DNA of 64,000 bases from Hyphomonadaceae bacterium BRH_c29 (GTDB lineage: Bacteria; Pseudomonadota; Alphaproteobacteria; Caulobacterales; Hyphomonadaceae): positions 1 to 64,000 of the forward strand of contig LADW01000057.1 in NCBI GenBank assembly GCA_000961695.1, written 5' to 3'. The notes beneath the pieces are model-generated. The model worked only from the letters and a program-made list of their open reading frames with translations. It searched no databases and was not told where the DNA came from. The number at the start of each line of letters is the position of its first letter. The stretch's first letter is position 1. Shown one piece after another: positions 8,783 through 18,139 of the stretch. A program made the translations under genes and the position numbers.

Positions 8783-10215
8783 ACCGGATTATTGTCTTCC
8801 TAGTTCTCTTGCTGCTGGTGATCGGCGCGCTCGCGTTCGGCTGGTGGGCCTATACGCTGCCCGGAAAGGTGACGATCCCGGTCGGCGCTGAAGAGATTTC
8901 CATCAAGTCCGGCGCTGCTGTTGCGCTGGTGCTCGCCCTGTCCGGCCTGATGGCGGCGGCCTGGTGGGTCGTGTCCGGCATTTTCGTGCTGCCGGGCCGG
9001 ATCAGCCGGTCGCGCAAACGGTCCAAGTCCCGCAAGGCAAACGCCGCGCTGACCGAAGGCCTGCTCGCCGCCGAAGCCGGCGATGCCGATGCCGCGCTGA
9101 AGCTCGCCCGCAAGGCCGCCAAGCATGCCGAGGATGAGCGGCTGAAACTCCTGCTGGAGGCTCGCGCCGCTGAAGCCAATGATGACTGGGCCGGGGCCGA
9201 GCGCGCCTGGAGCCAGCTGACCCGCCTTCCGGGCGGCCAGCTTGCGGGCCTGCGCGGCTCTGCCATGGCGGCCTCTGAACGCGGCGATGCGCTGACGGCG
9301 GAAAACCGTGCCCGCGAAGCGCTGAGCCTCAAATCTTCCGCCGACTGGCCGTTCAATTCCCTGTTCGACCTTCAGGTCTCGAAAGGGGAGTGGGACAAGG
9401 CGCTCGACACGCTGCTGACCGGCGAACGGCGCGGCCTGATCAAGGGCGACAGTTTGCGCCGCCGCCGGGCCGTGCTGCACACCGCCTATGCTGTGGGCCT
9501 GCCACACGACCGCAAGTCTGATGCCCAGAAGGCGCTGGCCGAAGCGATCCGCTCGGCACCGGGTTTCCCGCCGGCGGCTTTCCATGGTGCACGGGCGCTG
9601 ATGGTGGATGGCAAGGCCAAGGCCGCCCAGGGCGTGCTGGAGCTGGGCTGGAAAGCCCGCCCGCACCCGGCGCTGGCCCAGCTGTCGCGCCGCCTCGTGC
9701 CGCAGGACACGATGGCCAATATCGCCCAGCGCCTGCAGGGCCTGATCGCCACCCAGCCGAACCATCGCGAAAGCAAGATCCTGCTGGCCGAGATCGGCAT
9801 GGACAAGGCCGACTGGGTTGGCGCGATCCGCTCGCTGGCGCTGCTGGTGGAAGAGAACCCGACCGCGCGGCTCTGCCTGCTGATGGAGCGGGCCCTGAAA
9901 GGCTATGGCGACCAGTCCGAGGCGACCCGCTGGGGCCGCATGGCCGCGTCCGCCTCGCGGGAACCCGACTGGTCGGACATTGACCCCAAGGGCAATGCGT
10001 TCGATTTCGACAAGCAGGGCTGGGCGCGTCTCGTCTATGCCTTCGGCGATGTCGGCAATCTTGTGCATCCGCGCTATGAGAGCTTTGGCCGGGAACTGGA
10101 AGCGGGCCGCGTGCTCGCCCTGCCGGGCCCGGAGGCCGAGGAGGTGACCCACGCGCCCAAGGCGCCGGATCGCCCGCTCTCCCCGCCGCTTGACTATGCC
10201 TCGGACGATGACTGA
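8779..10215 (+). CDS. hemY: HemY-like TPR membrane protein
   Basis: 478 residues. Two N-terminal membrane helices (about 3-24 and 42-72) are followed by a basic loop (RSRKRSKSRK) and a long run of tetratricopeptide-like helical repeats. This is the COG3898 HemY family, named for its position beside heme genes; its molecular function is not settled, and it is not the protoporphyrinogen oxidase also called HemY in Firmicutes. Last gene of the hem operon. Confidence 0.9.
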   Translation: MNRIIVFLVLLLLVIGALAFGWWAYTLPGKVTIPVGAEEISIKSGAAVALVLALSGLMAAAWWVVSGIFVLPGRISRSRKRSKSRKANAALTEGLLAAEAGDADAALKLARKAAKHAEDERLKLLLEARAAEANDDWAGAERAWSQLTRLPGGQLAGLRGSAMAASERGDALTAENRAREALSLKSSADWPFNSLFDLQVSKGEWDKALDTLLTGERRGLIKGDSLRRRRAVLHTAYAVGLPHDRKSDAQKALAEAIRSAPGFPPAAFHGARALMVDGKAKAAQGVLELGWKARPHPALAQLSRRLVPQDTMANIAQRLQGLIATQPNHRESKILLAEIGMDKADWVGAIRSLALLVEENPTARLCLLMERALKGYGDQSEATRWGRMAASASREPDWSDIDPKGNAFDFDKQGWARLVYAFGDVGNLVHPRYESFGRELEAGRVLALPGPEAEEVTHAPKAPDRPLSPPLDYASDDD

Positions 10216-10258
10216 TCCGGGCGGCCGCGCCGCTGCCGTTCGGGGTGGCAAAAGCGGC

Positions 10259-10287
10259 TTGCGAAACAGGGCATCTGCCGGTATGAG
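10259..10287 (+). promoter_or_regulatory. Candidate promoter of tRNA-Thr
   Basis: TTGCGA, 17-bp spacer, TATGAG. The expected start is about 15-17 bases upstream of the mature tRNA 5' end. Confidence 0.5.
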
Positions 10288-10310
10288 GCGGGCCTTCGGA
10301 ATGGTCTTAA

Positions 10311-10386
10311 GCCGCTATAGCTCAGCTGGTAGAGCATCGCATTCGTAATGCGGGGGTCAGGTGTTCAAGTCACCTTAGCGGCACCA
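10311..10386 (+). tRNA. tRNA-Thr (anticodon CGU)
   Basis: 76 nt including an encoded CCA. Acceptor GCCGCTA/TAGCGGC is perfectly paired. The D arm is GCTC..GAGC, the anticodon stem TCGCA/TGCGG with loop TTCGTAA (anticodon CGT at 10344-10346), and the T arm AGGTG TTCAAGT CACCT. It reads ACG codons. Confidence 0.96.
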
Positions 10387-10395
10387 TTTCTCCCT

Positions 10396-10932
10396 TTACT
10401 CCAGCACGTAATCTGCCTCCGCGACGTAGCGGCTGGGGCGGCCTTTTGCTGTGTGGCTGGAATAGAGGTGGAAGCTGTCGGCGGTGAAGCGGTCGCTTCG
10501 GTAGGCCTGATGTGTCTCGACCCATTTGCGGGTGTCTTCCAACGTTGCCTCATGCAGGTAGGCGAGGGTGACGTGCGGGGTGAAGGGGCGTTTGTCGGGG
10601 GCGAGGCCGAGGCGGCGGGCGGCGCGTTCGCACTGGGCGGAGAGGCTGCGCAGGGCGTCATTCTCGCGCACGCGGGCCCAGACGGCAGACGGTTCGCGGC
10701 GGCCGAACCAGCCGGCGCCCTCCATCGAGATTTCGAACGGCGCGCAGCGGATTTCGGCCAGCAGCTCGTCCAGGTCGCGCGCCTGGCTGTGTGACAGGTC
10801 GCCGAAGAAGCGCAGCGTGATGTGGAAATTCTCTTCCGGCCGCCAGCTTGCGCCGGGCAGGTTCTTCTGAAGGGCGGCGAGGCCGTCCCAGAGGTCTTCC
10901 GGCACGGGCAGGGCGGCGAACAGTCTGTACAT
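10396..10932 (-). CDS. thpR: 2',3'-cyclic phosphodiesterase of the 2'-5' RNA ligase (ThpR/LigT) family
   Basis: 178 residues from the ATG at 10932; the longer ORF extends through a terminator hairpin and is not credible. The two family HxTx motifs are clear: HITL near residue 37 and HVTL near 122, in a duplicated 2H phosphoesterase fold. ThpR enzymes hydrolyse RNA 2',3'-cyclic phosphates and can join tRNA halves in vitro. No strong Shine-Dalgarno is visible. Convergent with tRNA-Thr. Confidence 0.88.
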   Translation of the reverse strand: MYRLFAALPVPEDLWDGLAALQKNLPGASWRPEENFHITLRFFGDLSHSQARDLDELLAEIRCAPFEISMEGAGWFGRREPSAVWARVRENDALRSLSAQCERAARRLGLAPDKRPFTPHVTLAYLHEATLEDTRKWVETHQAYRSDRFTADSFHLYSSHTAKGRPSRYVAEADYVLE

Positions 10933-10959
10933 GGACGTGTGTTTGCCCCGTGTGCAGGC

Positions 10960-10990
10960 AAAAGAAAACCCGGCCTGCCTGGCCGGGTTT
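10960..10990 (-). terminator. Intrinsic terminator after the DUF2853 gene
   Basis: Perfect 10-bp stem AAACCCGGCC/GGCCGGGTTT with a 5-base loop. On the minus strand it is followed by a T-rich run (TTTTCTTTT). It separates the DUF2853 gene from thpR. Confidence 0.88.
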
Positions 10991-11014
10991 CCTGTTTTGC
11001 CATGTTCCGCCAGC

Positions 11015-11350
11015 TTAGCCGGCAAGCTCCCCGAGCTTTCCGAAATGCTCTGCGAGCAAATAGTAGAACGTCACCCTGGATTTCTGTCCGCCTTCGGCGC
11101 TCAGCTGCTCACAGACCGACTTGATGGCCCCGTCCAGTTCGCTCTGGTTCTGGGCCAGGCCGAGTTTGCCGCGGCACCACTTCTCCCGCACCCGGTCAAG
11201 TTCGCCGGAATCACTGCAGGCAACCACGGAACTGTCCCGGTTGCGAAGCGCGATGCCGAGATGCCCGACGATCTTCTCTGCGGCGGCCTGATTGTATCCA
11301 CCGTTAGCGTATTTCTTGATATTTTCGGCGTATGCCGACGCGTCTGCCAT
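11015..11350 (-). CDS. DUF2853 family protein
   Basis: 111 residues. The family core is recognisable: IVGHLGIALRNRDSSVVACS, then RVREKW and a C-terminal KSRVTFYYLLAEHFGKL. Function unknown; small, soluble, all-alpha predicted. AGGGGAT lies upstream of the ATG. It has its own terminator, and the gap to the next gene upstream is over 300 bases, so it is probably monocistronic. Confidence 0.85.
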   Translation of the reverse strand: MADASAYAENIKKYANGGYNQAAAEKIVGHLGIALRNRDSSVVACSDSGELDRVREKWCRGKLGLAQNQSELDGAIKSVCEQLSAEGGQKSRVTFYYLLAEHFGKLGELAG

Positions 11351-11630
11351 GATATATATCCCCTAGTGTTCTCGGCGCCCCCCCACTGCTGGAACTGCGC
11401 CAGATTCAGCAGATTAACCTTGACGAAACGCGAGTCAATCACCTTCTGAAAAGGTGCGCGTGAGAGAACCTGTTAGCGATCTCACACCTTTTTCGGGCTT
11501 TCCCGGTCCAGACGGTGTCCCCAGCGCGCCTTTTCAGTATCCGGCAAGTATTCGCGGCAATTGTCACAATGATTTGATCACATCGCCGCCGCGCACTGGA
11601 TCGTTGCGGCGTATGCGTGTCCGGTTTTGC

Positions 11631-11659
11631 TTGCACAGACGAGCAAGCCCTCCCATATT
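11631..11659 (+). promoter_or_regulatory. Candidate promoter of the Bax-inhibitor-1 gene; gap 11351-11714
   Basis: TTGCAC, 17-bp spacer, CATATT, about 55 bases before the start codon. The spacer region also holds a small hairpin (GCTTGC/GCAAGC). The rest of the 364-base gap 11351-11714 contains no credible gene; short ORFs there have no family character. Confidence 0.5.
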
Positions 11660-11714
11660 TCGAGCATGTTCCGGGCAAGATCTGCGCCCGGCCAAATGAA
11701 AGGGCTAGAAACCT

Positions 11715-12491
11715 ATGAATGATTTCAATCGTGCTTATTCGCCGTCTGTCGGCGCGGGCTCGATGGATATGTCGGTCAATGTGGGCCTCCGGGCCTTCAT
11801 GCTGGGCGTGTACCAGAAGCTTGCATTCGGCATCGCGCTGGCTGGGGGCCTTGCCTTCCTGGTCGGCTCCAACACGTTCCCACCGCTGACAGAATTCGTG
11901 CTTTTCTCACCGTTCCGGATGGTCGTGCAGTTCGGCCCGATCGGCCTGATCCTGGTCTCGGCCTTTGCCATGCGCAATCCATCGCCGCTCGGCACAGCGA
12001 TCCTGTACTGGACCATCGTGACGCTGCTGGGCCTCAGCCTGTCGGTCTGGGTGCTCATGGCGACCATGAACACGGAAGCCGCCAGCCGCGCGGGGATCGT
12101 CTACAGCACGACGTTCATCACCATCGCGAAGGCCTTCTTCCTGACGGCCACGGCCTTTGGTGCCCTGTCTCTGTATGGCTATACGACCAAGCGTGATCTG
12201 GGGCCTGTCGGCGTCGTCGCCATCTTTGCCCTCTGGGGCATCGTCGGCGTCTCGCTGCTGAGCTTCCTGTTCCCGCCGTCGGGCTTCCTGGAAACGGCCA
12301 TCACCGTGGGTGTTCTGGCGGTTTCGGGCGTGCTGGTTGCGTTCGACACGCAGAAGCTGAAACAATCCTATTTCGCCCTGGAAGGGGACCATCGCAGCCT
12401 CGCCGTGATGACGAACATGGGTGCGCTCAACTTCTTCATCCTGTTCTACAACATCTTCGTCACGATCATGTCGCTTCTGTCCCGCCGATAG
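11715..12491 (+). CDS. Bax inhibitor-1 / YccA family membrane protein
   Basis: 258 residues with seven hydrophobic segments from about residue 28 to the C-terminus, matching the BI-1 (TMBIM) fold. Typical family features include the Thr/Ser-rich helix around SAFAMRNPSP, the late GVLVAFDTQKLKQ loop with its conserved Asp, and the final NFFILFYNIFVTIMSLL helix. Bacterial homologues are proton-sensitive calcium-leak channels or FtsH modulators. AAAGGG lies upstream of the ATG and a strong terminator follows. Confidence 0.93.
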   Translation: MNDFNRAYSPSVGAGSMDMSVNVGLRAFMLGVYQKLAFGIALAGGLAFLVGSNTFPPLTEFVLFSPFRMVVQFGPIGLILVSAFAMRNPSPLGTAILYWTIVTLLGLSLSVWVLMATMNTEAASRAGIVYSTTFITIAKAFFLTATAFGALSLYGYTTKRDLGPVGVVAIFALWGIVGVSLLSFLFPPSGFLETAITVGVLAVSGVLVAFDTQKLKQSYFALEGDHRSLAVMTNMGALNFFILFYNIFVTIMSLLSRR

Positions 12492-13589
<1,098 letters not shown>

Positions 13590-13597
13590 GCTGCTGA

Positions 13598-14143
13598 ATG
13601 GCCAATATTGGTCCGACACTTGAGACAGACCGGTTGATCCTTCGCCCTCCGCGGGCGGAGGATTTTCCGTTCATGTGCACCATGATGGCGGATGAAGAGA
13701 CGGCGCGCTTCATCGGCGGCGTGATGGAGCCCCCGGTTGTGTGGCGCTCGCTCTGTGCGCTGGCCGGTGCCTGGACGATCCGTGGCTATTCCATGTTTTC
13801 GGTGATCGAGAAGTCGACCGGAGACTGGCTCGGCCGGGTTGGTCCGTGGCAGCCGGAAGGCTGGCCGGGGACAGAGATTGCCTATGGCCTGACGCGCACC
13901 GCGCACGGCAAGGGCTATGCCTTTGAGGCCGTGTCGGCGTCGATCGATTATGCCGTCGACATTCTCGGCTGGGACGAGATCATCCACTGTATCGACAAGA
14001 AGAACGCGCCATCGCTGCGCCTTGCGGACAAGCTGGGCGCCCGGTGGCTGCGGGAGGCGCAGGCGCCTGCGCCGTATTCCGACATGTACTGGCAGGTCTA
14101 CGGCCAGAGCGCCGATGAGTGGCGCGCGCGCCGGGGCGGCTAG
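13598..14143 (+). CDS. GNAT family N-acetyltransferase (RimJ/RimL type)
   Basis: 181 residues. TDRLILRPPRAEDF at the N-terminus, the acetyl-CoA loop around RTAHGKGYAFEAV and the later KKNAPSLRLADKLGA are characteristic of the RimJ/RimL-like Acetyltransf_3 group, which acetylates protein N-termini or small amines. It starts 9 bases after mdh stops, so it probably shares that transcript. Substrate unknown. Confidence 0.88.
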   Translation: MANIGPTLETDRLILRPPRAEDFPFMCTMMADEETARFIGGVMEPPVVWRSLCALAGAWTIRGYSMFSVIEKSTGDWLGRVGPWQPEGWPGTEIAYGLTRTAHGKGYAFEAVSASIDYAVDILGWDEIIHCIDKKNAPSLRLADKLGARWLREAQAPAPYSDMYWQVYGQSADEWRARRGG

Positions 14144-14231
14144 CTTCACGCCTGCGTGAGATCACGCGCTCGTGCATCGTCTGTCAGAAGGTGTGCCGGT
14201 AAGGCTGGGGCAACGAAAAGGAGCCCTGCCC

Positions 14232-14843
14232 ATGATCCGATCTGCCTCTCTCGCCTCGATTCTCGCCCTCCTGCCTGCCGCCGCAGGCGCGCAAGAGGCA
14301 ACCGACGCCACGCTGAACGCCAAAGCGACCCAGGCCGAACAAGCTGCCATGGCGGAAGAGATGCGGGTCGGCCCCGTGGTCGGCCAGCCTGCCCCTGTGG
14401 TGTCCGTCATCGGTCCGGGGGGCGCCGTCAGCTTTACCGATCTGGCGGGTGAGAAGGGGACTGTGGTCGCCTTCTTTCGCTCGGCCGACTGGTGTCCATA
14501 CTGCAAGAAACAGCTGATCGACCTGAAGGAGGCCGCAGCCCCGCTCGCCGCAGAGGGCTGGACGCTGGTGGGCGTCTCGTATGACAGCCCGGAAACGCTG
14601 GCGGATTTCAAATCGGCCAAGGAATTGCCCTACACGCTGTATTCCGACACCGGATCGGCCGCGATTGACGCGTTCGACCTGCGCAATCCGGATGTGCCGG
14701 CAGGCTCGCGCTATGACGGTATCCCGCACCCGGCCATCATCTTCATTGCCGCCGACGGAACCGTGAAGGCTGTGATGCGGGAAGAGGGCTACAAGAACCG
14801 GCCTGCGGTCGAGGCTATCCTCGAAATGGCTGCGGCGCTCTGA
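14232..14843 (+). CDS. Exported AhpC/TSA-type redoxin
   Basis: 203 residues starting at the ATG at 14232 (AAGGAG upstream). A signal peptide with a probable AxA cleavage site (AAGAQE) is followed by a thioredoxin-fold redoxin domain. The redox centre is SADWCPYCKKQL near residues 90-94, a CxxC arrangement, so it may act as a periplasmic thiol oxidoreductase or peroxiredoxin-like enzyme rather than a one-Cys peroxidase. The longer ORF start would bury the signal. Confidence 0.83.
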   Translation: MIRSASLASILALLPAAAGAQEATDATLNAKATQAEQAAMAEEMRVGPVVGQPAPVVSVIGPGGAVSFTDLAGEKGTVVAFFRSADWCPYCKKQLIDLKEAAAPLAAEGWTLVGVSYDSPETLADFKSAKELPYTLYSDTGSAAIDAFDLRNPDVPAGSRYDGIPHPAIIFIAADGTVKAVMREEGYKNRPAVEAILEMAAAL

Positions 14844-14914
14844 ACCGGCGCTGGCGGGTTTCAAGCTGACCCGGAATGGCTTAGCGTTCGCGCTTGCCAT
14901 TCCGGAGATGCCTT

Positions 14915-16345
14915 ATGAGATTTGCTGCTTTTGCTGCCCTTGGCGTGCTTGCCGCGTGCCAGACGATTCCCGCTTTCGCCGAGCCACCCGCTGACCGCGA
15001 GGCGCAAGTGCTGGCGACCGCAAGGGCGCTGGCCGATGCGGGCAAGACGGATGAGGTCGGCCTTCAGTTTGTCGAGGACCTGACGACCGAGATCGGGCCT
15101 CGTCTGGCTGGCTCTCCGGATGAACAGCGCGCCCGTGACTGGGCTGTCGCGCGCCTCAAGGCGATGGGCTTTGCCAATGTGCATGTCGAAGATTTCACCG
15201 TCCCGTACTGGAAGCGCACGCATGAAACCGCCCGCGTGGTCGGCGCGAGTGCCCAGCCGCTGATTATCACGGCGCTTGGTGGCAGTGCGCCGACGCCCGA
15301 AGGCGGGCTGGAGGCTGGCATCGTGCGGTTTGACGTGATGGCAGACCTGATCGCCGCCGATGATGCGGACGTGGCCGGAAAGATCGTATTCATTGACGAG
15401 ATGATGACCCGCACGCAGACCGGCGATGGCTATGGCCTGGCGGTTGCGAAGCGGGCGGCCTGTCCAAAAATCGCAGCAGCGAAGGGCGCGGTGGCCTGTC
15501 TTATCCGCTCGGTCGGTACGGATCATTTCCGCCGTCCGCACACAGGCGGCATCGACCGGCGCGGGCCGGACGGGATTGCCAAGCCGATAGGCCCGATCCC
15601 GGCCGCGGCTCTGTCTGCACCGGATGCAGACCAGTTGACGCGTCTTCTGGCGCGCGGGCCGGTTTCGGTGAACCTTGATATCGGCGTCGAGACAGCGGAT
15701 GCGGCGCCTTCGGGAAATGTGATTGCCGAAGTCGAGGGCGGCGCCCGCAAGGACGAGATCGTCCTGATCGGCTGTCACCTTGATTCGTGGGATCTTGGCA
15801 CGGGTGCTATCGATGACGGGGCGGGGTGCGGCATTATTGTTGGCGCAGCCAAGCTGATTGACGAACTTCCGGGCAAGCCGGAACGCACGATCCGCGTTGT
15901 TCTGTACGGATCGGAAGAGATCGGCCTGTTCGGCGGCGACGCCTATGCCCGTCAGCACTCGGAAGACCTCGGCAGCCACGTCCTCGCCGCCGAAAGCGAC
16001 CATGGCGCGAGCTATGTCTGGCAGTTCCAGACGAAATTCGGCGATGGCGCGCTGGACTATGCGAAGAAAATGCAGGACGTGCTGGCTCGCTACGGCGTGG
16101 CGGCGGGTGACAATCTTTCCGGCGGCGGCCCGGATGTCGGCGTGCTGGCGCGCTCCGGTGTGCCTGTGGTGACGCCCGCGCAGAATGGTTGGGATTATTT
16201 CGACTATCACCACACGCCGGATGACACGTTCGACAAGATCGTGCCGGACGAGTTCCGCCAGAATGTCAGCGTCTATGCCGCTTTTGCCTATATCGCGGCA
16301 GATAGCGGCTGGGATTTCCGTAAGGCGGCTGATCCGGCAGAGTAG
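14915..16345 (+). CDS. M28 family zinc aminopeptidase lipoprotein
   Basis: 476 residues from the ATG at 14915 (CGGAGA upstream). A lipoprotein signal with LAACQ is followed by a PA-like insert (about 110-240) and the M28 catalytic core. Metal ligands and catalytic acid are visible: GCHLDSWDLGTGAIDDGAG supplies the zinc His/Asp and bridging Asp, GSEEIGLFGG the catalytic Glu, ESDHG another ligand, and the final YHHTPDDTFDKI a His. It probably releases N-terminal amino acids from peptides in the periplasm. Confidence 0.93.
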   Translation: MRFAAFAALGVLAACQTIPAFAEPPADREAQVLATARALADAGKTDEVGLQFVEDLTTEIGPRLAGSPDEQRARDWAVARLKAMGFANVHVEDFTVPYWKRTHETARVVGASAQPLIITALGGSAPTPEGGLEAGIVRFDVMADLIAADDADVAGKIVFIDEMMTRTQTGDGYGLAVAKRAACPKIAAAKGAVACLIRSVGTDHFRRPHTGGIDRRGPDGIAKPIGPIPAAALSAPDADQLTRLLARGPVSVNLDIGVETADAAPSGNVIAEVEGGARKDEIVLIGCHLDSWDLGTGAIDDGAGCGIIVGAAKLIDELPGKPERTIRVVLYGSEEIGLFGGDAYARQHSEDLGSHVLAAESDHGASYVWQFQTKFGDGALDYAKKMQDVLARYGVAAGDNLSGGGPDVGVLARSGVPVVTPAQNGWDYFDYHHTPDDTFDKIVPDEFRQNVSVYAAFAYIAADSGWDFRKAADPAE

Positions 16346-16351
16346 GGGCCC

Positions 16352-16882
16352 ATGGCGCCGCGTGACCGGATCGGCCCGGCGCTGGGCACGGTGCTCGAGG
16401 GGCTGAAACTCGCCCGGCGGGAACTGGCCGGTTGCGAGACGGACCCACCACGGGAACGCTGGGTCGCTGTCGGTCTCATCTCTGCGCTGCAGGCCGGGCT
16501 GGCGACGGCGCTGTCCGGCTATGAAAGCGCGGCGGACGCGGACATTGCCGACCCTTCCCAGCCGGACCGGGTCGGGCCTGTCGCCTTGTTGTTGCGCCGG
16601 GCCCGCTCGGCGGAGTATCTCAACCCGCCGGAACGTCTGGAACTGAGCGGACGGGACATGAAGCAGATCGAGACGGTGATTGGCGCCCGCAACGCGGTGC
16701 TGCACGGTCTGGGGCCGGCGACGGACCTGCCAGTGAACGAAGCGTACGGGTCAATTTTGCAGGTGTTGCAGCAGGTCTGCCTGACCCACCCGGCTTTTCC
16801 GGTGGGCGAGCACGGTGTGATCCTCGTGCTCATCCGCGATGAAATTTCCGCGCTCCAGCGTCTGCTCGGCCCGTTTGGTTAA
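16352..16882 (+). CDS. Uncharacterised helical protein with a HEPN-like RX4H motif
   Basis: 176 residues, no family I can name. Composition predicts mostly helices without a signal or membrane segment. The stretch GARNAVLHGLG at 111-121 has the R-X4-H spacing (R113-H118) found in HEPN domains, where it can be an RNase site. There is no MNT partner nearby, and the motif is short enough to be chance. It starts 6 bases after the M28 peptidase gene with AGGGG upstream, so it is probably co-transcribed. Confidence 0.7.
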   Translation: MAPRDRIGPALGTVLEGLKLARRELAGCETDPPRERWVAVGLISALQAGLATALSGYESAADADIADPSQPDRVGPVALLLRRARSAEYLNPPERLELSGRDMKQIETVIGARNAVLHGLGPATDLPVNEAYGSILQVLQQVCLTHPAFPVGEHGVILVLIRDEISALQRLLGPFG

Positions 16883-16917
16883 TGTGCGGGTCATGATCTT
16901 TCGGCAAGACTGGCCGG

Positions 16918-18132
16918 ATGAAGGTGTTTCTCCGCGCGCCCATTTTCCGTGCTCTGGCTCCGGCAGTCTCGCTGCTGCTGCTGGCGGCTGCTGCGCCGGA
17001 CTCTTTCACGCGGGAAGAATTGAACGCACTTGAAGCCGAAAAACGGGTCGCGGAGCAGAAACTCGCGGTGCTGCAGGCCAGCGGGCAAGAGGCGCTGGAC
17101 GACATTGGCAATGTGGATGGCGAGCTGATCGCGGCAGCCATGGAAAGCCGCCGCCGCGAGGAGCAGGCGGCCGAGGCGGAAAAGAGCCTGGCGGACCTGG
17201 GCACCCGCCGGGTCAGCGCGCAGATGCGCCTCCTCGAAGACCAGCAGGCGCTGGAAGACCTGCTCGCTGCGCTCGCCGCCTCGAACCGGCGCAAACCGCC
17301 TGCGCTGGTGATTTCTCCCGGCAAGGCAAACACGGCTGTGCGCCGGGCCATCCTGATGAGCGAAACCATGCCGCGCCTGACCGACCGGACGGAGACAGTG
17401 CGGGTCGAAATCGACGAGCTGAACACGCTGGAACGCCGGATTCGCGGTGAAAAAGCGCGTCTGGACGCTGCTGAGGCGACGCTGGCCCTGAAACAGGTCG
17501 AGATCGAACGCCTGGCGGCGGCCAAACGCGGCGCCTTTGAAGACCTGTCCGGCGATATCGCGCAGCTGAAATCGCGCACCGCAGAACTTGGCCAGCAGGC
17601 CGATACGCTGCGCAACCTGTTGCGGGCATTGGAATCCGATGCGCCCTCGGCACCGGGGGCGAAGCCGTCCCTCCGGCCGCGCCTCGCCTCCGCCTCGCCG
17701 AAAACCACGAAGCCGACTGCCCCGGCCACGCGTCCGTTGGGCAAGGCGGCGCTGGGCGCGCTGCAGCAACCGGTGGCCGGCAATGTGCTGTATTCCTTCG
17801 GGGACAAGCTGAGCACCGGGAGCAAGGCGGAATGGATCACATTCTCGACCCGTGGCGAGGCGCAAGTCACCGCGCCCATCGCCGGAACGGTGGAATATGC
17901 CCGTCCGTTCCGCTCCTACGGATCAATGCTAATTTTGCGGACGAGTGACGGATACCATGTTATTCTATCCGGAATGAGCCGAATATACGTCACCGAAGGC
18001 CAGAACGTGGCCGCGGGCGAGCCGGTGGGCCGCATGCCGGACCGGTCTGACCCGCCTCCGGAACTCAATATGGAATTGAGGCTTGGCGATACGGTCATGA
18101 ATCCGGCAGACTGGTTACCGCGTCGCGGATGA
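16918..18132 (+). CDS. EnvC-like murein hydrolase activator with degenerate LytM domain
   Basis: 404 residues: signal peptide (1-26), coiled coil (about 31-245), a Pro/Ala linker, and a LytM/M23-like C-terminal domain (about 280-400). The zinc ligands of active M23 enzymes are missing: where HxxxD and HxH are expected the sequence reads EWITFST, ILSGMS and LNMELRL. That matches EnvC, which activates amidases rather than cutting peptidoglycan itself. ctpA starts 7 bases downstream, a common alphaproteobacterial arrangement. Confidence 0.88.
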   Translation: MKVFLRAPIFRALAPAVSLLLLAAAAPDSFTREELNALEAEKRVAEQKLAVLQASGQEALDDIGNVDGELIAAAMESRRREEQAAEAEKSLADLGTRRVSAQMRLLEDQQALEDLLAALAASNRRKPPALVISPGKANTAVRRAILMSETMPRLTDRTETVRVEIDELNTLERRIRGEKARLDAAEATLALKQVEIERLAAAKRGAFEDLSGDIAQLKSRTAELGQQADTLRNLLRALESDAPSAPGAKPSLRPRLASASPKTTKPTAPATRPLGKAALGALQQPVAGNVLYSFGDKLSTGSKAEWITFSTRGEAQVTAPIAGTVEYARPFRSYGSMLILRTSDGYHVILSGMSRIYVTEGQNVAAGEPVGRMPDRSDPPPELNMELRLGDTVMNPADWLPRRG

Positions 18133-18139
18133 GGCACTC

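Noticed and set aside
11439-11699. Short ORFs on both strands in the DUF2853-BI-1 gap
   Set aside because: No Shine-Dalgarno or family character; the interval is better read as promoter DNA.
14861-16705. 614-residue minus-strand ORF across the M28 peptidase gene
   Set aside because: Antisense shadow, Arg/His-rich with no family motif; the plus strand has clear M28 ligands.
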